The notes beneath the pieces were generated by a model. It was not told where the DNA came from and made no database searches. It saw nothing but the letters and a program-made list of their open reading frames with translations. From NCBI GenBank assembly GCA_028715055.1, contig JAQTLE010000001.1, forward strand, positions 372,001 to 436,000: 64,000 bases of DNA. Direction: 5' to 3'. Source of the DNA: Sulfurovaceae bacterium (GTDB lineage Bacteria; Campylobacterota; Campylobacteria; Campylobacterales; Sulfurovaceae). How positions within the stretch are numbered: position 1 is the first letter of the stretch; each line of letters begins with the position of its first letter. Made by a program: the position numbers and the translations under genes. Shown piece after piece: positions 63,608 to 64,000 of this stretch.

Positions 63608-64000
63608 AGTTTACACAACTACTAATACCTACACTCAAAGAGGTGCCAAATGATGCAACTCTAGCCAGCCACATTTATTTGCTTCGTGGAGGATTTATTC
63701 AAGGCGTAGGAAGTGGACTTTATAACTTCTTACCACTTGGGAAAATAGTACTTGATAATGTTCGCAATATTGTAAAAGAAGAACTTGATGCTGTAGGTGC
63801 GCAAGAAGTAAGTCTGGGATTTGTTACTCCGGCATCATTTTGGATAGATAGCGGCAGATTTGAAAAATACGGTAAAGAACTACTCAGATTTAAAGATCGA
63901 AAAGATAATGAATTTGTACTTGGGCCTACTCATGAAGAGATGATGGTAAACTTGGTTAAACAAACAGTTAAAAGTTACAAACAACTGCCTTTGAATCTTT
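63604..64000 (+). CDS. proS: Prolyl-tRNA synthetase ProS (3' end cut by window edge)
   Basis: Charges tRNA-Pro. The visible 132 residues hold the class II motif-1 region: [20 protein letters not shown] near 22-41, and [10 protein letters not shown] near 114-123, typical of the bacterial type with an editing domain. Translation starts at GTG 63604, overlapping the hemA stop. About 440 residues lie outside the window. Confidence 0.95.
   Translation, partial: MKFTQLLIPTLKEVPNDATLASHIYLLRGGFIQGVGSGLYNFLPLGKIVLDNVRNIVKEELDAVGAQEVSLGFVTPASFWIDSGRFEKYGKELLRFKDRKDNEFVLGPTHEEMMVNLVKQTVKSYKQLPLNL

Overview
The window is chromosomal DNA from a member of the Campylobacterota (the former Epsilonproteobacteria), probably a free-living relative of Sulfurimonas, Sulfurovum or Sulfuricurvum. 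The evidence is the low G+C, the order fabZ-lpxA-clpX-mreB, an orphan HsrA-type response regulator, the UPF0323 lipoprotein next to a glutathionylspermidine-synthase-like gene, and a DUF2018-ispB-hemA-proS run that matches Helicobacter pylori gene order. The genus cannot be fixed from this sequence. No rRNA, tRNA, CRISPR array, insertion sequence or prophage was seen. Both edges cut genes: mreB on the left and proS on the right.

Layout. 0-10 kb, mostly minus strand: mreB, clpX, lpxA, fabZ, a PEBP-like protein, a ferritin-like diiron protein, queH, lpxB, a small lipoprotein and a tandem two-domain solute-binding protein. 9.5-22 kb, mostly plus strand: an L,D-transpeptidase-like protein, hemL, an AtpZ/AtpI-like protein, then genes that read as a peptidoglycan-recycling set. 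These are a secreted Amidase_2 enzyme, a sodium:solute symporter, anmK, amgK and murU. The set is split at 15-18 kb by a module of different character: a Cas2-like SinR-family protein, an exported metallophosphatase and an LPG-synthase-type membrane protein. 22-34 kb: aldo/keto reductase, HAD phosphatase, AEC transporter, YgiQ radical SAM protein, DEAD-box helicase, a flavodoxin-fold oxidoreductase, small conserved proteins, Amt and HsrA. 34-46 kb: cmoB, cyclophilin, rny, folate cyclo-ligase, ftsY, a DegT aminotransferase, lpxK, argB, ppk2, thrC and a LysM-3D protein. 45-64 kb: an ABC-F ATPase, M48 protease, prmC, an inosine glycosylase, apaH, ftsZ, ftsA, a PpiD-like chaperone, bioA, a Sel1 protein, rsmH with an FtsL-like protein, DUF2018, ispB, hemA and proS.

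How the genes work together. Envelope biogenesis dominates: lipid A (lpxA, lpxB, lpxK), fatty acids (fabZ), cell shape and division (mreB, ftsZ, ftsA, ftsL-like) and peptidoglycan turnover. The amidase, symporter, AnmK, AmgK and MurU suggest a route in which peptides are removed in the periplasm, anhydro-sugar is imported by an SSS carrier, and UDP-MurNAc is regenerated by the MurU shortcut. The transport step and a MurNAc-6-phosphate phosphatase remain unproven.

The most unusual signals are repeats. Four copies (10.48, 21.00, 21.83 and 21.97 kb) share one composite architecture: a GTCAYYC-bounded stem-loop module joined to a separate T/A-rich perfect hairpin. A fifth, different double-palindrome element lies inside anmK, in frame, and adds about 19 residues to the enzyme. 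A relic half of that type lies at 28.82 kb. Another two-hairpin element (14.96 kb) and a related inverted hairpin (18.16 kb) bracket the 15-18 kb module. A promoter, leader hairpin, ribosome-binding site and 30-codon Tyr-rich frame at 3.5-3.7 kb mark a possible unannotated small gene.
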